64,000 nt of DNA from Bedellia somnulentella (lineage: Eukaryota; Arthropoda; Insecta; Lepidoptera; Bedelliidae): assembly GCA_963576735.1 (NCBI GenBank), contig OY755183.1:9691213-9755212 (forward strand). Reading direction: 5' to 3'. The notes beneath the pieces are model-generated. The model searched no databases and was not told the DNA's origin. It worked only from the letters and a program-made list of their open reading frames with translations. The translations under genes were made by a program, and so were the position numbers. Shown here one piece after another: positions 1-11,200 of this stretch. Every line of letters starts with the position of its first letter. The stretch's first letter is position 1.

Positions 1-1
1 C

Positions 2-541
2 CTGTTCCTGCCGAACTACACCGGACCTCTGAAGAGACTGCACTCTCTTCTGAGGTATCAAAATGGAATGTGGTACGACCTCGACTTGTGGTCCTTATAT
101 AAGGCCACGAGGGTTTGGGGGGACAATCCTGGTGTGTTCCTCACATTAGGGCTACCACGTGACCAGGTTGAAATACTCCTGGCGCGAGATCGCAGCGTGG
201 CGTTCGGTTACGGTCGGGTGCACGCCAAGTTTATCCTTGCAAAAGGAAAACTTGGAGACATGCCGGCCAAACGCCACGAGGCGACTCCGTCAACATCCAC
301 GAGTGACCAGCCGGATGCTCCCTTGGCTCCTGACCAACCAGGGCCCTCCACACACCAACCAGTGGAGGAGGAGGTCGAACCGCTCCAGAGAGCGATGGAC
401 GAGCTGTGCCGGTTGATGAACGACAACCCTTCCCCAGTGCCGTGGCTTGACTCTATGATGACATCGTCATCACCAGCTGAGTCACACGCACCAACCCAAA
501 AGGAAGAGGAGGAGGACATCGGACACGATGCTCCCCAATAA
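2..541 (+). CDS. LINE ORF1 (gag-like) protein, C-terminal part
   Basis: The frame is open from base 2, so the first methionine codon inside it (68) is probably internal and the true start lies upstream of the window. The visible 179 residues begin with a compact region (to about residue 80). Its pattern, with a YGRVHAKF-like end, recalls the DUF4780-type domain seen in arthropod retrotransposon ORF1 proteins; that match is from memory and tentative. The rest is low complexity, rich in Pro, Ser, Thr and acidic residues, and ends in a run of Glu. I see no CCHC knuckles in this part. The product would be the nucleic-acid-binding partner of ORF2 in the retrotransposition particle. The TAA stop (539-541) lies inside the first codons of ORF2, so the two frames overlap by 14 bases. 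Confidence 0.75.
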   Translation: MFLPNYTGPLKRLHSLLRYQNGMWYDLDLWSLYKATRVWGDNPGVFLTLGLPRDQVEILLARDRSVAFGYGRVHAKFILAKGKLGDMPAKRHEATPSTSTSDQPDAPLAPDQPGPSTHQPVEEEVEPLQRAMDELCRLMNDNPSPVPWLDSMMTSSSPAESHAPTQKEEEEDIGHDAPQ

Positions 542-3500
542 CGTTCAAATCCTCCAAGCAAATCTCCAACATAGTCACGCGGCGACGGCTACCCTACGCA
601 CAGTGTTGGAGAAAACCCCAAACATCATCGCCCTGATTCAGGAGCCGTGGATCAGAGGAAACCGTATTTGTGGTCTCAATAATACCGGAGGTAAGTTGTT
701 TTATGATACCACATCCCAAACACCAAGAGCCTGCATACTTATTCCTAATCATATGCAGGGCTTGTCCCTTATGCAATTCTGTTCTAGGGACCTGATCGCT
801 GTCAAGATCCAGACAGCTGATACGGGCCTACCAGAGATGGTGCTAGCCTCCTGTTATATGCCTGGCGATGCTGAGGACTGCCCACCAAAGGAGCTAGCTG
901 AACTTGTGCGGTACTGCGAGACGCTCCGAACAGAGATCGTCATTGGGGCTGACGCGAACGCACATCACCCGCTCTGGGGGTGTCAGAAATCAAATTCCAG
1001 AGGAGAGGTACTATCAACATATTTATTCTCCACTAACCTAAATGTAGCTAACGTAGGATCCGAACCAACATGGGTCACATCCCGAGGGCAAACAATAGTA
1101 GATATAACCTTAGTTAGTAGAGGAGCTTCTCATCTTGTAACGAATTGGCATGTGTCTCAAGATGTAAGTTGCTCCGACCATAGGCGAATCTGTTTCGATC
1201 TATCTAACCAATTTCCCGAACAGCCATCCAAACGTAACCCACGGACAACGAATGTCCTGAAATATCGTACATTACTGAGGGACGAGTTAACCTCCGCAAC
1301 CGCGCCAAACCTAGATAGTACAGTAGCGATAGAAGACAATGTTAAATTTCTCACTGGTGCTATCACCAAATCTTACGAGGCGTCCTGCCCCCTTAGGAAA
1401 CCCACAACTCCAGGAAAAGAGTCTGGCAGATGGTGGGATGGGGAACTCGAATCTATGCGCGGTGAACTCCGTAATCTCTTTAATAAAGCCAAAAACTCCA
1501 GAAAACCAGATGACTGGGAGGAATACAAACTATTCCTAAGAAAATACAAAAAACTTACTAGATCACGCAGAAGGAAAGCCTGGCGAAAATACTGCGAATC
1601 AATAGAATCTAACAATAAGGCGGCGAGGATCAGGAAACTCCTGGCTACAGATAATAATCTCACCGTAGGGCCGCTAAAAAAACCAGACGGAACATACACT
1701 ACCACGCATACAGAAACACACAAATTGCTACTGGAATGCCACTTCCCAGACTGCCATCACACTGATGAAGTGTCCTGGCCTGAGGAACCAATCAGCAGCC
1801 CCACAAACATAGATGTATCCCAATCTGAAAAGATAGTCACACTAGATAGAGTTGAATGGGCAATCAAAACCTTTAACCCCTTCAAATCGCCGGGTCTTGA
1901 CGGTATAACTCCGGCACTACTACAGTGGGCCAGAGATATCATCACCCCATGGTTGGTAAAACTTTACCAATCGTGCATGGCGCACCGATATACCCCCCTA
2001 CCATGGCGGGAGGTTAAAGTGACCTTCATTCCCAAACCTGGAAAATCTGACTATACAGACCCCAAATCCTTTAGACCCATTAGCCTAACTTCTTTTCTCT
2101 TAAAAACACTAGAGAGACTCTGTGACAGGTTCATAAGAGAAGAGATATTAACAAGAAAGCCCCTACATACTCATCAGCATGCCTACACGAAGGACAAATC
2201 AACCGAAACAGCTCTCCACAGAGTTGTTTCCAAAATTGAGTGTGCTCTCAGCACTAAAATGTCCTCATTATGCACCTTCATAGACATTGAAGGCGCCTTC
2301 GATAAAACTAACATCCCAAGTATTAATAGAGCCCTTGAAAACTTCCATGTTAATCCCACACTGCGGGGCTGGATAATAAACATGTTGAAACTCAGAGCGG
2401 TTCAAATAACTGTGAATGACACCAGCAGAGCTGTGGTGACAAGGGGTTGTCCTCAAGGAGGCGTATTATCCCCACTGCTCTGGAACATGGTGGTCGACTC
2501 ACTCATTAAAAGACTAAACATGCAAGGCTATCTGACTATTGGCTATGCAGACGACCTCACTATTCTCATAAACGGAAACCATGCGAACACCCTCTGCAAT
2601 CAAATGGGTCACGCTTTGAGGGTGGTTGAAAAATGGTGTAAAGATTTCGACCTACACGTTAATCCTAAAAAGACTGAATTAATTCTCTTTACTCGCAAAC
2701 GGAAACTACCGCCGTTTGATCCTCCAAAGTTGTTTGGCACGCAACTAACTTTATCGAAAACAGTGAAATATCTAGGAATCACCCTAGATGATAAACTAAA
2801 CTGGAAACCACACTTAGAAACGGTAATAAAAAAAGCTAGCGCCACCCTGTGGCAATGTAAAAGAATCTTGGGCAAGAACTGGGGACTCAAACCGAGAATC
2901 ACGCACTGGCTTTATACCACTATCATCAGACCAGTGATAACCTACGGAGCTCTGATCTGGTGGCCAAGAACGAAACTTGTTACAGCCCAACATGAATTAG
3001 ACAAGATGCAACGACAGGCTTGTCTAGCAATAACGGGCTGCATGTGCACTACGCCTACAGCCGCACTACAAGCCTTACTAAATCTCCCCCCACTGTATTT
3101 ATACATACAGCAAGAAGCAGCCATCTCTGCTGTAAGGCTACAGAGAGCAGGACACCTAAGCAATGACTCCAGAATCCTACATACTGAAATTCTCACGGAA
3201 GCGTTGAAAGACCAGCCCCTACTGGCCGCTCCATGTGATAGGATCACCAAAACTATTAGATCCAAACATAACTATCGGGTAATACTTGACGAAGAAAAGT
3301 CAGACTTCTCTGGCTCAAAGGAGTTACGTGTGTATACTGATGGGTCTAAGACCAATCAAGGCACGGGGGCTGGCACACACTCCCTAGATCTAAATATAAG
3401 AATATCAAAAAGCCTGGGTCAATATAACACTGTTTTTCAGGCAGAATGTCTTGGAATAATCCAAGCTGCCCAGGCCATAAAAGCAAGAAAAATCTCAGAA

Positions 3501-4151
3501 ATGACCATAAAAATCATATCGGACAGCACTTCTGTCCTGCAAGCTCTCAATCGAAGCGAGTACACTTCAGGTCTAATCCTGGAGTGTCACCAAGCCTTAG
3601 AGGAAGTGGCGCAGGACAACAATATTATCCTGCAGTGGATTAAAGGCCACAGTGGGTCCTTAGGCAACGATGCAGCTGATGAGCTGGCTAGAGGGGGATC
3701 GGCTATGTCTCTGTACGGACCCGAACCCATAATACCTCTTCCATTCAACCAGCTGCGCACGTGGCTAAGGGAACGCACACAAACCCTAGCTAATGCGTGT
3801 TGGCAAGGCACGTCTGGCTGCAGACAGTCTAAAGAGGCAATGCCAACTCTTAAGAAAAATCTGACCAGATATGCCTTACGTCTTAGCAGACCAAATCTGC
3901 GAACTCTAGTGGGTGTTGTCACAGGGCACTATGCCCTAAACAAACACTTCCACACTCTAGGCATCACCGATAGCCCTCTATGCCGTGCGTGCATGGAGGC
4001 TGACGAAACGGTCACTCATGTGCTCCAGGAATGCAACGGAGTAACCGATATCCGAAACAACACCATCGGATCCAAAAAGTCGCTACCAGAGGCAATGGCT
4101 GACCTGGATAAGCTTTTGTCATTCTGGTCAGAATTAGGTTGGGAAACTTAA
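528..4151 (+). CDS. LINE ORF2: endonuclease, reverse transcriptase, RNase H
   Basis: Intact 1207-residue polyprotein that nicks chromosomal DNA and copies the element RNA at the nick. The N-terminal apurinic-type endonuclease (about residues 5-225) shows the QEPW motif, GADANAHHPLW (140-150) and SDHR (216-219). The reverse transcriptase (about 440-760) shows FIPKPGK, a fingers region, GCPQGGVLSPL (640-650) and the YADD box (673-676). The RNase H domain (about 930-1055) has the expected acidic set D938, E973, D999 and D1048, plus H1041. A terminal knuckle reads C1152-x2-C1155-x8-H1164-x4-C1169. The ATG at 528 overlaps the ORF1 stop in another frame, so translation is probably coupled to ORF1. 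No lesion is visible, so the enzyme could be active. Having RNase H argues for the I/LOA group rather than Jockey or CR1. Confidence 0.95.
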   Translation: MLPNNVQILQANLQHSHAATATLRTVLEKTPNIIALIQEPWIRGNRICGLNNTGGKLFYDTTSQTPRACILIPNHMQGLSLMQFCSRDLIAVKIQTADTGLPEMVLASCYMPGDAEDCPPKELAELVRYCETLRTEIVIGADANAHHPLWGCQKSNSRGEVLSTYLFSTNLNVANVGSEPTWVTSRGQTIVDITLVSRGASHLVTNWHVSQDVSCSDHRRICFDLSNQFPEQPSKRNPRTTNVLKYRTLLRDELTSATAPNLDSTVAIEDNVKFLTGAITKSYEASCPLRKPTTPGKESGRWWDGELESMRGELRNLFNKAKNSRKPDDWEEYKLFLRKYKKLTRSRRRKAWRKYCESIESNNKAARIRKLLATDNNLTVGPLKKPDGTYTTTHTETHKLLLECHFPDCHHTDEVSWPEEPISSPTNIDVSQSEKIVTLDRVEWAIKTFNPFKSPGLDGITPALLQWARDIITPWLVKLYQSCMAHRYTPLPWREVKVTFIPKPGKSDYTDPKSFRPISLTSFLLKTLERLCDRFIREEILTRKPLHTHQHAYTKDKSTETALHRVVSKIECALSTKMSSLCTFIDIEGAFDKTNIPSINRALENFHVNPTLRGWIINMLKLRAVQITVNDTSRAVVTRGCPQGGVLSPLLWNMVVDSLIKRLNMQGYLTIGYADDLTILINGNHANTLCNQMGHALRVVEKWCKDFDLHVNPKKTELILFTRKRKLPPFDPPKLFGTQLTLSKTVKYLGITLDDKLNWKPHLETVIKKASATLWQCKRILGKNWGLKPRITHWLYTTIIRPVITYGALIWWPRTKLVTAQHELDKMQRQACLAITGCMCTTPTAALQALLNLPPLYLYIQQEAAISAVRLQRAGHLSNDSRILHTEILTEALKDQPLLAAPCDRITKTIRSKHNYRVILDEEKSDFSGSKELRVYTDGSKTNQGTGAGTHSLDLNIRISKSLGQYNTVFQAECLGIIQAAQAIKARKISEMTIKIISDSTSVLQALNRSEYTSGLILECHQALEEVAQDNNIILQWIKGHSGSLGNDAADELARGGSAMSLYGPEPIIPLPFNQLRTWLRERTQTLANACWQGTSGCRQSKEAMPTLKKNLTRYALRLSRPNLRTLVGVVTGHYALNKHFHTLGITDSPLCRACMEADETVTHVLQECNGVTDIRNNTIGSKKSLPEAMADLDKLLSFWSELGWET

Positions 4152-4879
4152 ACGGCCAAACGGCCCACGTACAATGGCCCACCTCGTAGCTGGGTTAAGT
4201 GCGGAAACCTGAGGCGGTTAGCGCCCACCAATAATAATAATAATAATAAATATTGTGTTGCAATGTCAATAAAAAATCAAGATTGAGGGAACCCGATGCT
4301 TAATTTGGCCAAAAAAGAAGAAGTGACCACGACTTAATTAAGACCCTTTGAAAAATTTTCAGTTAGTTGTAGCATACAAAGGTATGGGGTGAAGTGACTA
4401 TGTTGCTGACCGTACCGCAATTTAAAAAAGTTTAATTCCAATTATTTTGGTATTTACTGTGTTTTATAGTGGTTATTTATTCTCTGCTATAGTAAATAAT
4501 CCAAAATTACAATAGAACAAGGTACGTTGCTGTGTTTTTATATGGTAATCCAGAGCTAAATAAATGATGAAAACAAATTTTAAATTATTTAGTGCCGTAA
4601 AACATGCACGAATCAGTTAATCTACTTATTTTAAATACAAATAAATGCGCAATCATAGTATCCATGACACCCAATACTTATATTGGTCGATTATTGTTAA
4701 ATTTGGTGTGGCTCACCAAAATATGTTTTTTCGCTCTCCTGAAAAAAATGGTTACTGTGCCATACTGCTTTTCTTTTCGGGACAGCCGAAGTCTTCATAT
4801 GGGTATAGGCCTCATAGACTACACAGCTCAAAGAAGGTAGTAAAGTGCAGCGCGAAAGGTCATAGAGCATAGAGTCTCC

Positions 4880-5010
4880 TGTTTTTATAAGTGTTGTTTT
4901 TTGATGGATGTGGACGAAGCCAAAGAGATTTGCCAGGATCGTACGAAGTGGCATTGATAGTCTATGCCTATCCCAATGGGAAATAATGGCGTGAGTATAT
5001 GTATGAAATT
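4880..5010 (+). repeat. LINE 3'-end fragment, diverged
   Basis: Shares with 9585-10262, 23237-23400, 39175-39375, 47398-47530 and 56830-57005 a run reading roughly 'gaagc-aga-tttgccaggatcgta-aagtggc-at', then 'tgcctatcccaatgggaaataatgg' (given in pieces), ending in 'cgtgagtatatgtatg'. This looks like the conserved 3' end of a dispersed element. Confidence 0.55.
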
Positions 5011-7084
5011 GTATTATGTATACCGTTCCTATTAAGTGCCCCTTGATGTTATTATGTATATATTTTTTTCCAATCCGTTAAATGGCTTTCTTAAATATTA
5101 TTACTTTACTACGCTATCGAATCAAAGCTTGTATCATAGGAATGGCGCTCCTCCACTATAGTACATAATAGATATGAGGCAAACCAGAACCAGAATAATG
5201 AACAAGGGGGATGTGGATTCGTTTCAACTGTGTTCAAATGTCCTGGATAGGCGATTTTGTATTTAAACATAGATTCAAATTATATCATCTATAATATTGT
5301 TTAATTTTTTCTGTAACTGTCAATATAAACTGTAAACAGAGCACGCTAGGCATTCGACCATGAGTACAATATATTTTTGGTAATATTACAAGAACGTAAT
5401 GAAGACAGTTAGAAATACAGTTATATCGTTAGTCAAGACATATTACTCGATGTCTTACGCAAACCACAACGATGATGTACGCTAATCAAGAAAGCAGTAC
5501 GAGAGAACCACACAGATGCTACCAAAATATTTAAGTGAGCTAACGAGTAGTGCCATTAAAAAAACATATTGTATCCCTTTATCAAAAGTTTATCTTTTGT
5601 ATTTATATAGCGATATTGTAAGTTAGAAAAGACTCTTATTAGAGAACAATAAAATTTTCCATATTTAATTGTTAGGCACACTTTCTTGCTCAAAGGGGGA
5701 GTCAATGTAGGAATGAAACGAAAATTTATTTTTTACCGTTGAATCCTGCTTTTAAGCCCAGATTCTTGATATTCTTAACAGACAGGAGTGTTCTCAATTT
5801 GACCGTATGTTTTTTCGTTGTTATTTTACTGTTTGATGAATTACATTTAGCTAAGATTTATTGCCTATATTTATTTACATAAGATGACAATATTTGCATA
5901 CAGTTTCATAATAAATGTGTTCAAATATATGACTAAAACCTACTCACAGATTTTCGTATTTACATTAGAAAAAATATTACACAAACACAAGCAACTTCAA
6001 AAAAATACCGCCAATGCATAGCAAAACATTTTTTCTTATTTTAAACACAGATGTAACTTTAAAAGTCAAACTCAAAAATAAGGTTAAACATTTTTTTATT
6101 GTCCCCGTTTGGTGTCATCAATACTATCATTATTTTGAAAGGTACTGATATCATGCTGAGAGCCTTCATCCCTTAGGGCCCCGACAAAGACGGCAATAAA
6201 ATATCAAAGACAGTTTGGCTCAAAGATTTCGTTCCCGGCTCCGCTACCCACAGCTTTTAAGTTGGACCTCAATCGGACCGACCTTCTTCATCAGAAACAT
6301 TTGGTTGAATTTGAAAGCAAACCAATGAGGTTGTATATGTGTGCCCGCGTGTGGCCTATTGACGATTCTTAGAATAAATTACCTTTTATGTTTGAATTAG
6401 GTCTCAATATGTCAATTACCATTTTGCCAATGCAAATAAATATGGACAAATGATTTTAAAATCAGAAGCTCATGTCTATTTAGTTTAATATATTATCCCA
6501 CAACATAACTGTTAAAAAGAGAACCAACTTTCTATCGTCCGCCTAAAAAAAGGTTGATATCCACACCAATGCCAAGTTTAGATACAGTGTAATATCGATC
6601 ATAATTTATTGTATCAGGAGCGATCTACTGACAAACATTTGCCATTCCTCCGTCTTCCACATCCAGCCACTACCCGCGACTTTATTCATTCACGACAACA
6701 GTCCAACTGGCCGAAATTCACTTTACCATACATCCAACTTAAAATATGGTATAGTTGTGAAAATACGCAGGTAGATACTTGATTGAAAATATCTTCATTG
6801 AGATACTTTAAATTTAAACCTTTGAAGTCGCCTAGAGGTTTTGGTAACCTGTCAGTAAGTGAATTACTGCCAAAATTACCCATTTTCGAGGGGGCAAATT
6901 TTAGTATCTACTGTAGCTATATCTATGAAATTTCGCATATTGCTTTAGTATTAGTATATGATTACGTAGACACAATTTGATCTCTACACTTGCAATAGAA
7001 GTGAATGATTAATAATGTAAAATTGATTATCATATGGATGCACTTGCTACTAGCAGATTTTTGAAATAAATGGACATTGGTATA

Positions 7085-7195
7085 TTATCCAAGCAAAGCG
7101 TGGGTACTTTGAATACCAGGTGACGATGTCACGTGAAGTTCAGAAGTTTTAGTACCTCTGCCATCCCCTTCGGAGATTTTCGGCGTGAAAGTTTG
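7085..7195 (+). repeat. SINE-T fragment (3' half)
   Basis: Matches the last 110 bases of the intact SINE-T copies at 12918 and 22058: the block 'gtgggtactttgaa', 'caggtgac-atgtcacgtga', 'cccttcggagattttcggcg'. It is diverged and lacks the tRNA head. Confidence 0.65.
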
Positions 7196-7267
7196 AGTTG
7201 AGATGGTATCTACATAAATGACAAATTATATCTCCCTTTTCTTTAAGATACTATACAATGAATACCA

Positions 7268-7511
7268 TACATGCATACATATACTCACGGCTATAAATCC
7301 CTAAAAGGGCTTCCACTTCTGCTTTCTTGCGTTATGAATACCTAAGCCACTTTTGGAAGTAAAGTGGGGAAAAGATTGTAAAAGAAAAGTTCTTGGTGTA
7401 CATATACTAGAAAGAAATTCCCAAGCCACTTTTAGAAATGAGTGAGTCGTCTCTTACGAACACCCATGGACAGTAATGGGGTAGTGCTATTCTAAGCTGA
7501 TACTACACAGC
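7268..7511 (-). repeat. SINE-A copy, rearranged
   Basis: Has the (CATA)n tail and 'actcacggctataaatccc' at its left and the complement of the head ('gggtagtgctattctaagc') at its right. The middle is disturbed: the 'agccacttttgga' block occurs twice and the 'gcccaaaaatc' block is missing. This implies an internal duplication and deletion. Confidence 0.75.
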
Positions 7512-8768
7512 TACAATCAATCAATATCACAAATGTATAAAAAAATATTACCATACTATTTAAAGCCCTATCCTTTAAAAAGAAAACTTAAAGTAAAAGA
7601 TCTGTTAACATGTTTCGAACAAATTAATATATTGTTAAATCTTGCGACTAACTCGGTAAATTGGCAGCACTAGATTCCAGTTCCAGTAATAGACGAGTGA
7701 ATGAAATGAAATGAAACTAAACCCTAGCAAGAGTGAAATGAACGAACGAACCCAACGACAATGTTACCAGTCTTAAACGTTGAAAAACCGTGTTTACATC
7801 AATCGTTTATTTCCCGGAGATCCCACTGTTACTGTGTTTGTTGATTACTTGTTTAATGAGAGGTTTTCTTTTTGAGAAATAAAAAAACAACATAGTTTCC
7901 TAGAGCTCTGTAGATGGCGTTGATGTAACTACGTTACTTACTTAAATTTTTTCTTCGTGGCCTGAATCGTGTTGCCACAATAATTTCGCCAATGTCAACT
8001 TTAAAAACATGTGTCACATCACCATAGAGTAACTTTTTGGCGAGTAAAAACAACAAACAGAATGTTAAATATAAATACCGTCTTTGTTTATTTACTTTTA
8101 AGCTATCTTGGCTTAAACTGATATTTATTTAGACTTTCAAATCAGAACGTTTTTATTTACGTTCCGTTTTATAATACCATTACATCCAAGTGTGAAAAAC
8201 GGTGTGACGTTCCGTTCCTATCAGTAACATAGCAATTCTGGCGCCATCTATCCTGAGAACAGGGAAGAAGAAAAAAAGAAAAAAAGGAAAACCCCTCATT
8301 ATAAACTAAGGATGCATTGGTTACAAGCTGTCAGCTATGGAGCGAACAATAGTTCACGAGCACCCTTTATTAAATATAACTCCCATTGACTAACATAACG
8401 AAATTTGAATTGAATTGACATTAAATAGTGACAACAATTACTATTTAAAATTAAATTTGATGCAATTTTCCAACAGGTGTACAGGTATTATTTTCTAGAA
8501 ACATTTTGAAAGATGAGAGCTCCACGTTCATTATTCATCAGTGTTGTTCGTCAATTCTTCTTTAAGTTCTACTTAACTAATCTTTTTATTTGAATCTATT
8601 TTTTACTCACCAATAATTCCCCGAACAATATTATCACTATTACAGCGGTTTATCGACTTATGATACGACTTTCCACCAACTCTTGACTTTATTCAACGAG
8701 ACGGCTCCTTTTTTTTCTAGCGAAAAGGAACCAAATGAATACTTCAATCCAATAACAAAAAAAAACTT
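7512..8768. other. AT-rich gene-free stretch
   Basis: No coding signal or clear repeat. Short 'ggcgccatct'-like words occur near 8240, a phrase also present inside the 0.96-kb repeat at 20302 and 51338. Confidence 0.45.
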
Positions 8769-9027
8769 ACTGTGTAGTGTTGGCTTAGAATAACACTACC
8801 CCATTTCTTCCCATGGGTAATCGTAAGACGCGACTAAAGCCCCAATAACTTTTAAAGTGATTTTTGGGCGATGCTGTTGGAGACCCATCGCCAAAAAAAT
8901 ATTTTTATTATATTTTCCCCACTTAACTTCCAAAAGTGGCGGATGAATTTTCTGATTCCCATGCTCTGGCTATCCCTTTTAGCAATTTATAGCCGTGAGT
9001 ATATGTATGTATGTATGAAAAAAATAC
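8769..9027 (+). repeat. SINE-A copy
   Basis: Full-length copy of the commonest family here. In order it has the head 'gtgtagtgttggcttagaat', 'ggagacccatcgccaa' (resembles a pol III B box), 'ttccccacttaacttcc', 'tagccgtgagtatatg' and a (TATG)n tail. Confidence 0.85.
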
Positions 9028-9125
9028 TGTCTGAAACATCGGTTTTACGACGTTAATTTTACGCGTTGTCTGGTAGTTATCACTATTCAGATAACAACGC
9101 GATTCAATAAAATCTTGTATATAAT

Positions 9126-9278
9126 AATTTAAATGTTTAAGTTAATGAAAACCTCATGTGGGGATTATTACTTATAAATAAATGATAAATAAAGGAAAGA
9201 AAAATTTTCGACACAGGCGGGAATCGAACCCGCGACCTCGGGTATACGCTCCCGTCGAAATTTTTCTTTCCTTTATTT
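9126..9278 (-). repeat. SINE-F copy with tRNA half between inverted arms, 14-bp TSD
   Basis: Flanked by identical 14-base copies of 'atcttgtatataat' (9112-9125 and 9279-9292), which shows retroposition. Read on the minus strand, the 3' half of a tRNA-like sequence (B box 'ggttcgattcc') is preceded and followed by complementary arms ('aaataaaggaaagaaaaat' and its complement). The 5' half of the tRNA, including the A box, is absent. The 3' end carries the family tail 'ccccacatgaggttttca'. Confidence 0.8.
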
Positions 9279-9584
9279 ATCTTGTATATAATGTTAGCTG
9301 GATGGTGTTCAGAGTGACCGTGCTCCTATTTTGTTAAATTCATGCTCTTGGTACCAAAACGTGAAACAATTTCGTGAATGCACTTGATATTCATCGATTT
9401 ATAGTATAGTAACACGTAAAAAATATAAGACAAGAGCCTTTTGGGTATTTATGGTTTAGGTAGAGAATGGGTGGATATTCATAAAATGCTTCTTATACGC
9501 TGAATATCAAGTGCTACTTGCATCCTCGGTGGTGGAGTTGCAAAAGAGTTTAATCCTCCTTCATCCTAACATGTGCGTTACTTG

Positions 9585-10262
9585 AATAAAGGGGAATGAG
9601 TGAATGTGGAAGAAACCAAAAACATGGTTTTTAAAAGAGATATAAATTGTGACAGAATGCGTTATTGAGAATAATGATAGAGGGTTGAACCAGTGAAAGG
9701 GTTGATGGAAAGTGTAATGAAGACATCGAAAGAAGAAAGTTAAAGATTGATGCGGTAAATGAATGCCAGACCAGGACGAACTAGGCAATCGGGGTATGAA
9801 AACACCCGAATGGTAGTAGATAATGCTGTCCTATTTCCTACGCTTATGTTATGTATGGCAGCGATTGTTAGGTGTGAAAGAAAAAATATGCAGTAGAGAT
9901 CCCTCATAAAAGTTTTTAATGTTAGGTTTTTGATCGATTGAGGAATTGTGTGATTGGTGACATCTTGGATGTGAAAGATGATATTGTGAAAAAAAATAGA
10001 AAAAGAAATGTTGCGATGGTTAGGGAACATAGAGATGGATGCAAGGATTTTGGTGAATGAGATTAATGGAGCCTATGTGGAACTGGAATGGAACAACGGA
10101 GGACACATCTAGATCAAATAGAGAATGTGCTCAAAAAAGGCAGGCGTCCGTCAGTCTGAAGAATAGAGAGCATGTATGAAAAGATTAAGTGAAAGTGCCA
10201 GGATCATAGTAAGTGGCGATCGATAGTATCTGCCCAATCGGAAATGACTGCGTGAGTAGAAA
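9585..10262 (+). repeat. Degenerate LINE 3' region (RTE-like?)
   Basis: A purine-rich plus-strand stretch with many in-frame stops. It keeps traces of the C-terminal coding end common in RTE-like LINEs (around 10005-10040 the bases would read like 'lrWLGnieRMDar'). It ends in the conserved 'aagtggcgat...gcgtgagta' block shared with several short fragments in the window. It is probably the longest relic of the parent of that 3'-end family. The clade is a guess from one motif. Confidence 0.5.
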
Positions 10263-10399
10263 AATGTATTTAATAAGCACTACTGACTGATTTACAAGAC
10301 TGACATCGAAGAGACATTCTTTTATTTTATTCGTATTACTTACTGACATAATAAAATTCTAAAATCTACGATTACACGAACTTTACTTAAAGTCATATA

Positions 10400-11200
10400 A
10401 ATGATATTGCAAAAGTTTTCAAAATCCCCGCATATTGTGGATCATTCCTTAATCGGCAACACCAAGCGCCCCTATCTCTACCCCACACGATGCACAGGCA
10501 CAGCACAACACAACACAACACAGCCAGCCCAGCACACCGGTCTCTCTTTCTCTTTCGTTCCTTCACCCCTCATTTGCATTTCACTCACTCACACCATGCT
10601 CCCCCGCACCGCACCTCTGCATTCTGAAAAACACATGCCATGCAGTCGCGATTTAATCACGGTGGAAGTCTCACGCATTTTTATTCTAAATAATAAAAAG
10701 CTTCTGTATCCGAGCTTTTGTGTACACAAAATCGAATAAACAGTGCATTTTAAATCAAAAAACGGTTATCAGTATTAGTGCTTGTGTTAAGTGTTCTTAT
10801 TATATCCCGTTGTGGTTTTGTTGACGGATCCATTCGTGTCAGTTTCGTTTATTTTATCTCTCTAGGTGATGTTTATATTCAACTGTGGGATGTTTCTCGA
10901 GGAATAAACCTTTGTTCATTAACAGGTAAAGCATTCAATTCTATGCAAGTTTCGATTTATCTAAAAGTTTTATCTTTGAATTCAGCCCAGTACGTGCTAT
11001 TGCTATGCAGTGATTCATTCCGGTACATTTAAGTTGCGATTAATCGTAACCGGGCCTATAGTTCGTCGTTATTTAATAATTAATTAAATCAAATAAGATA
11101 CCGCTAGTTCATTGCACCGCCGAAGTGCTGTGGACAAAGGGTGTGCGTCTGTGTGCCGGGCCAAGAGCAAGATAGGCAAACATGAACCCCATGGCGGGGG
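10400..11200 (+). promoter_or_regulatory. Candidate promoter / non-coding first exon
   Basis: Unlike its surroundings this stretch is not repeat-derived and is relatively C-rich (CA-rich and CT-rich runs 10485-10620). It holds an arthropod-type initiator word (TCAGT within 'tatcagtattag' at about 10767). A good splice donor follows at 10925/10926 (acag|gtaaag), and a second GC-richer patch lies at 11115-11170. These would suit a 5' UTR exon of the Src64B-like gene, whose visible exon at 53884 starts with an acceptor. No transcript evidence is available, so this is a low-confidence suggestion. Confidence 0.2.

Larger units (their letters stand above)
1..4251 (+). mobile_element. LOA/I-type non-LTR retrotransposon, 5' end outside window
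   Basis: Non-LTR retrotransposon read from the window edge through ORF1, ORF2, a short 3' UTR (4152-4228) and an (AAT)n tail at about 4229-4251. The order apurinic endonuclease, reverse transcriptase, RNase H, then a CCHC-type knuckle, together with a simple trinucleotide tail, fits the I/LOA group of LINEs. Jockey and CR1 elements lack the RNase H. Both frames are free of stops and frameshifts, so the copy looks young. The exact clade is inference; an RT phylogeny would settle it. Only the 5' UTR and the start of ORF1 are missing. Confidence 0.92.
4252..7260. other. AT-rich gene-free stretch
   Basis: No reading frame here has coding character; the longest are under 90 codons and match nothing I know. 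A LINE 3'-end fragment (4880-5010) and a SINE-T fragment (7085-7195) are listed separately. The rest is unique-looking AT-rich sequence. Confidence 0.6.

Noticed and set aside
10401..10739. A 112-codon plus-strand frame in the candidate promoter region.
   Set aside because: Built from CA- and CT-rich low-complexity runs; no known protein, and a non-coding explanation is simpler.
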